Source: an uncultured Clostridia bacterium
Lineage (GTDB): Bacteria > Bacillota > Clostridia > Oscillospirales > CAG-272
Assembly (NCBI GenBank): GCA_904502015.1
Contig: CAJGEA010000075.1
Location: 1-8,634 of the forward strand
DNA: 8,634 nucleotides
Direction: 5' to 3'
A program made the position numbers and the translations under genes. Positions 8,285 to 8,634 of this stretch are shown piece after piece. Under the pieces are notes generated by a model. It ran no database searches. It worked only from the letters and a program-made list of their open reading frames with translations, and was not told the DNA's origin. Every line of letters starts with the position of its first letter. Position 1 is the stretch's first letter.

Positions 8285-8329
8285 TTGGGGTGGTAGAGGC
8301 CGCAAGTTCAAGTCTTGTCACTCAGACCA
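8285..8329 (+). other. 3' half of tRNA-Pro(GGG): attachment-site (att) remnant
   Basis: The segment reads as the 3' half of a tRNA. It has an anticodon loop TTGGGGT (8285-8291, anticodon GGG), 3' anticodon stem GGTAG, variable loop AGGCC, T-stem GCAAG, T-loop TTCAAGT and T-stem CTTGT (8302-8318). Acceptor strand CACTCAG, discriminator A and encoded CCA end at 8329. The 5' half is missing: the bases before 8285 do not pair with GGTAG and hold no D-arm or acceptor strand. Homology starting at the anticodon loop and ending at the 3' end is what integrases of the tyrosine family leave as the distal att copy. By that geometry the element would lie to the left, with the intact tRNA further left. 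A tRNA broken by another event is the alternative. Confidence 0.8.
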
Positions 8330-8378
8330 AAATCCGTAGGAATTGTACAAATTCTTACGGATTTTTCTTTTTGTTTTT
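8329..8378 (+). terminator. Intrinsic terminator behind the tRNA half
   Basis: AAAATCCGTA plus GGAATT (8329-8344) pairs with AATTCTTACGGATTTT (8350-8365), 16 bp with one G-T wobble, around GTACA. Runs of T interrupted by single C and G follow to 8378. This is the normal arrangement behind a tRNA gene, so it was probably the native terminator of the tRNA before the 5' half was separated. Confidence 0.9.
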
Positions 8379-8424
8379 GTTGATTTTCAACATATTTTTG
8401 AGTTTTTTCTTTTTCAGCCATCTG

Positions 8425-8483
8425 AAAGTACATACAAAGTACATACAGCCAAGGTATGTACACGTTTTGGGAAAGGTATGTAC
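8425..8483. repeat. Four-site GTACATAC/GTATGTAC array (operator or iteron type)
   Basis: AAAGTACATAC occurs twice in direct tandem (8425-8435 and 8436-8446). Its inverted counterpart occurs twice as AAGGTATGTAC (8451-8461 and 8473-8483). The direct copies are 11 bp apart and the inverted copies 22 bp apart, about one and two helical turns, so a protein would meet them on one face of the DNA. Each 8-mer is itself close to a dyad (GTA-NN-TAC). A weak promoter, TTGGGA (8467-8472) with TATGAA (8492-8497), would enclose the last copy. The array fits a cooperative regulator or a replication initiator; which one cannot be decided. Confidence 0.8.
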
Positions 8484-8499
8484 TAACTCAATATGAATA

Positions 8500-8590
8500 C
8501 GTCGCGCCATCCTGAACACCGAGGCCGCGCAAGTTGGACACCCCCGTCGCAACAAGCTGAACACCCTCGTCGCGCAGGTTGAACAGTCAC
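8500..8590. repeat. Four imperfect 22-23 bp tandem repeats
   Basis: Units start at 8500, 8523, 8545 and 8568, with approximate consensus CGTCGCGCAAGTTGAACACC. The TGAACA-type cores fall at 8513, 8535 (TGGACA), 8558 and 8580. The repeats are GC-rich between AT-rich flanks. Read on the other strand, each core is TGTTCA followed by a cytosine/guanine-rich tail. Multiple TGT-starting repeats like this occur at ends of IS21-family insertion sequences, and 22-bp tandem units also resemble plasmid iterons. No transposase or replication-initiator gene is in the window, so the role is open. Confidence 0.7.
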
Positions 8591-8608
8591 AGATTTTGCG
8601 GTAAAATA

Positions 8609-8634
8609 TGGATACACGCCAAAGCGTGAATCCA
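8609..8634. repeat. Imperfect inverted repeat at the window edge
   Basis: TGGATaCACGC (8609-8619) and GCGTGaATCCA (8624-8634) are complementary in 10 of 11 positions around CAAA. The arm ends at the last base, so the true repeat may be longer. It could be a hairpin, an operator or a repeat at which assembly stopped. Confidence 0.5.

Larger units (their letters stand above)
8226..8634. other. Gene-free right arm (409 bases)
   Basis: No frame here has both a credible start and protein-like content. In order it holds the helicase leader, a 3' tRNA half, its terminator, a T-rich stretch with two small hairpins (GTTGA/TCAAC at 8379-8391; TTTCAG/CTGAAA at 8412-8427), two repeat arrays and a terminal inverted repeat, listed separately. 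From 8497 one frame is open for 35 codons to TAA at 8602 and reads protein-like (AILNTEAAQVGHPRRNKLN), but it has no start codon and overlaps the tandem repeats exactly. Confidence 0.6.

Noticed and set aside
8226..8321. N-terminal extension of the helicase to the ATG at 8321
   Set aside because: The extra 32 codons read the tRNA half backwards and lack a ribosome site; the ATG at 8225 has AAAGGAG at good distance.
8355..8564. 69-codon - strand frame across the repeat arrays
   Set aside because: It runs through the tRNA terminator T-tract as poly-Lys and through both repeat arrays; composition is not protein-like.
8425..8590. CRISPR array
   Set aside because: Repeats are 8-11 bp or contiguous 22-23 bp units without unique spacers of 30-40 bp, and no cas gene is present.

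Overview
The window looks like chromosomal DNA of a Gram-positive, moderately GC-rich Clostridia-type (Firmicutes) bacterium. The evidence is strong purine ribosome sites, a lipobox lipoprotein, clostridial-looking UvrA and UvrB sequences, and rho-independent terminators. This placement is an inference, because no rRNA or other marker is present.

Left and middle (1-7360, all on the + strand): the 3' third of uvrB runs in from the left edge. It is followed by a large secreted glycoside hydrolase family 31 lipoprotein (963-3719), a small two-helix membrane protein (3936-4445) and complete uvrA (4474-7308). UvrA and UvrB act together in nucleotide excision repair and are often neighbours. Here a carbohydrate-active lipoprotein gene with its own promoter and palindrome sits between them. 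uvrA ends at a perfect 19-bp terminator stem.

Right (7361-8634): the base composition becomes visibly more AT-rich. A gene on the - strand (7398-8225) encodes only the RecA-like motor domain of a DnaB-type helicase. Just beyond its start, on the + strand, lies a clean 3' half of a tRNA-Pro(GGG) gene (8285-8329), from the anticodon loop to CCA, followed by an intrinsic terminator. This is the classic footprint of integration into a tRNA gene. No intact tRNA-Pro lies within the window, so the element it marks is either larger than the window or decayed.

The last 250 bases hold no convincing gene. They hold two repeat arrays. The first has four copies of GTACATAC, two forward and two inverted, with 11- and 22-bp phasing. 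The second has four imperfect 22-23 bp tandem copies with TGAACA-type cores. An imperfect inverted repeat then ends exactly at the window edge. A standalone helicase, a tRNA att relic and iteron-like arrays together suggest a piece of a mobile element or integrated replicon. This is the part of the window most worth following up.
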